From: Nematostella vectensis
Lineage: Eukaryota > Cnidaria > Anthozoa > Actiniaria > Edwardsiidae
DNA: 64,000 nucleotides
Assembly: GCF_932526225.1 (NCBI RefSeq)
Contig: NC_064041.1
Coordinates: 13,727,951 to 13,791,950, forward strand
Reading direction: 5' to 3'
Shown here: piece by piece, positions 63,401 through 64,000 of the stretch
How positions within the stretch are numbered: position 1 is the first letter of the stretch
Layout of the letters: the number at the start of each line of letters is the position of its first letter
Position numbers and translations under genes: made by a program
Notes under the pieces: generated by a model
Databases searched by the model: none
What the model was told of the DNA's origin: nothing
Seen by the model: the letters and a program-made list of their open reading frames with translations, nothing else

Positions 63401-63650
63401 CGCCCCTGCAATGGGAATGAACATCGACAGATAGTAGATTTGTGTTATTTGGTGTTATTTGGTGGCTTTCCCTTTTAGTTCTATTCTCTGGATGTGTATG
63501 GCACTTATGGAAAGCCCCTAAATGAGCCTGAGATAGCAGCCCAGCTACTGAAGATTGTACAGAGCTCAGATGCTGAGGAGCCTCCTGTGGGGGTATTAAC
63601 CAGTGAGAACAGAAGTGTATGGGCCAAGGAGAGGGAGGTGCTATCACAAG
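60449..63650 (+). CDS. CRAT: Carnitine O-acetyltransferase, N-terminal part (continues past window)
   Basis: Exons 60449-60520, 61435-61707, 61940-62109, 62936-63095 and 63479-63650 join in phase to 282 residues; the gene continues beyond 64000. The start is MMFRICASALECNMPRI. Family features follow in order: LPKLPLPPLQQTMDKYL, TEWWSNNF, the FTFPKEDF region, LFLCGSRIPRPKIDTY and PPVGVLTSENRSVWAKER. These are typical of carnitine/choline acyltransferases, closest in feel to CRAT. The catalytic histidine and carnitine-binding region lie outside the window. It interconverts short-chain acyl-CoA and acylcarnitine in mitochondria or peroxisomes. CROT is an alternative. Confidence 0.85.
62180..62870. 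repeat. Degenerate minisatellite in a CRAT intron
   Basis: Imperfect units of about 27 bp (CACCCCAATTCATAGGCGTG-like) run through most of the intron. A block of about 86 bp is duplicated almost exactly (62309-62394 and 62395-62480). Confidence 0.8.
63250..63410. repeat. G/C-run element fragment in a CRAT intron
   Basis: C-runs and a terminal GCTAGATCCGCCCCTGCA resemble the ends of dispersed G-run elements. Boundaries and a left inverted end are not clear. Confidence 0.4.
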
Positions 63651-63719
63651 GTATAATACACACTTATTTCAAGTTAGGCTTCACTTGGATAATCTATTTG
63701 TTGTAGCCTGTAGTGCTTC

Positions 63720-63879
63720 ATGGGTATTTAAAGAATAAGTAAATAAGTGTAGATATAAAGAAACTAATGTCTGCAAAGCTGTAGCATTCTTGTTTATGCC
63801 AGGGGAGATTGGGGAGTTTGGAAGAAACCACACCCCCCCACTTTACTGGTAGGTCTGCTCTAACGAAGGAACAAACCCC

Positions 63880-63910
<31 letters not shown>

Positions 63911-64000
63911 ACTTTACTGGAAGGTCTGCTCTGATGAAGAAAAATTGAGTTCCATTGCATAGAGCTACCTACTAGAAAATGGGCTGCTAAATGGGTAAAC
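63720..64000 (+). other. CRAT intron, with C-run and (CA)n tract
   Basis: It follows the donor at 63651. A C-run passes into CA repeats (about 63877-63912), and a short segment (TTTACTGG.AGGTCTGCTCT) is present on both sides of the tract. No exon is recognisable before the window ends. Confidence 0.6.

Overview
The window is intron-rich nuclear DNA from an animal. The genes are interrupted by many GT-AG introns, and the proteins are metazoan families: a G9a/GLP-type histone methyltransferase with ankyrin repeats and SET domain, gamma-synergin with its EH domain, CENP-W, a mitochondrial medium-chain acyl-CoA synthetase and carnitine O-acetyltransferase. The dense gene spacing, G-run transposon families, many minisatellites and a CR1/jockey-like LINE fit an early-branching metazoan. 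A cnidarian such as a sea anemone is my best guess, but the species is an inference.

Layout. 1-6825 is a 61-bp satellite that runs off the left edge and has higher-order structure. 7253-12186 (minus) is a C8orf76-like TPR-type gene. It lies head-to-head with CENPW (plus, 13645-14354), and a 5'-truncated LINE sits between them. 14376-16968 is intergenic and repeat-bearing. 16969-26519 (minus) is SYNRG, 12 coding exons, about 1450 aa. 26520-29289 is intergenic with MITEs. 29290-44713 (minus) is EHMT, 24 coding exons, about 1011 aa, with a probable non-coding first exon near 45802-45900. 46796-60028 (minus) is an ACSM-type acyl-CoA synthetase, 14 exons, 607 aa, lying head-to-head with CRAT (plus, from 60449, cut off by the right edge). 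Exons were assembled by hand. Reading phases close across every junction of SYNRG, ACSM and CENPW and the visible part of CRAT. In EHMT they close except for one homopolymer frameshift.

Function. ACSM and CRAT share a roughly 420-bp intergenic region and both handle acyl-CoA, so co-regulation is plausible. The other genes (AP-1 trafficking, H3K9 methylation, kinetochore) have no obvious functional link to one another.

The most striking feature is the tandem repeats. In EHMT three arrays contain copies of exon-intron junctions. A 3.8-kb, 42-bp minisatellite carries the 3' splice site and start of an ankyrin exon, a 51-bp array carries the 5' splice site of the same exon, and a third array carries the 5' splice site of a pre-SET exon. 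The ACSM gene contains a 3.1-kb, 22-bp array made of TCAAGGTCA, the canonical ERR/NR5A nuclear-receptor half-site. A C8orf76 intron carries repeats centred on double CRE palindromes. Several non-autonomous DNA transposons have recognisable target-site duplications, and one abuts an EHMT splice donor.
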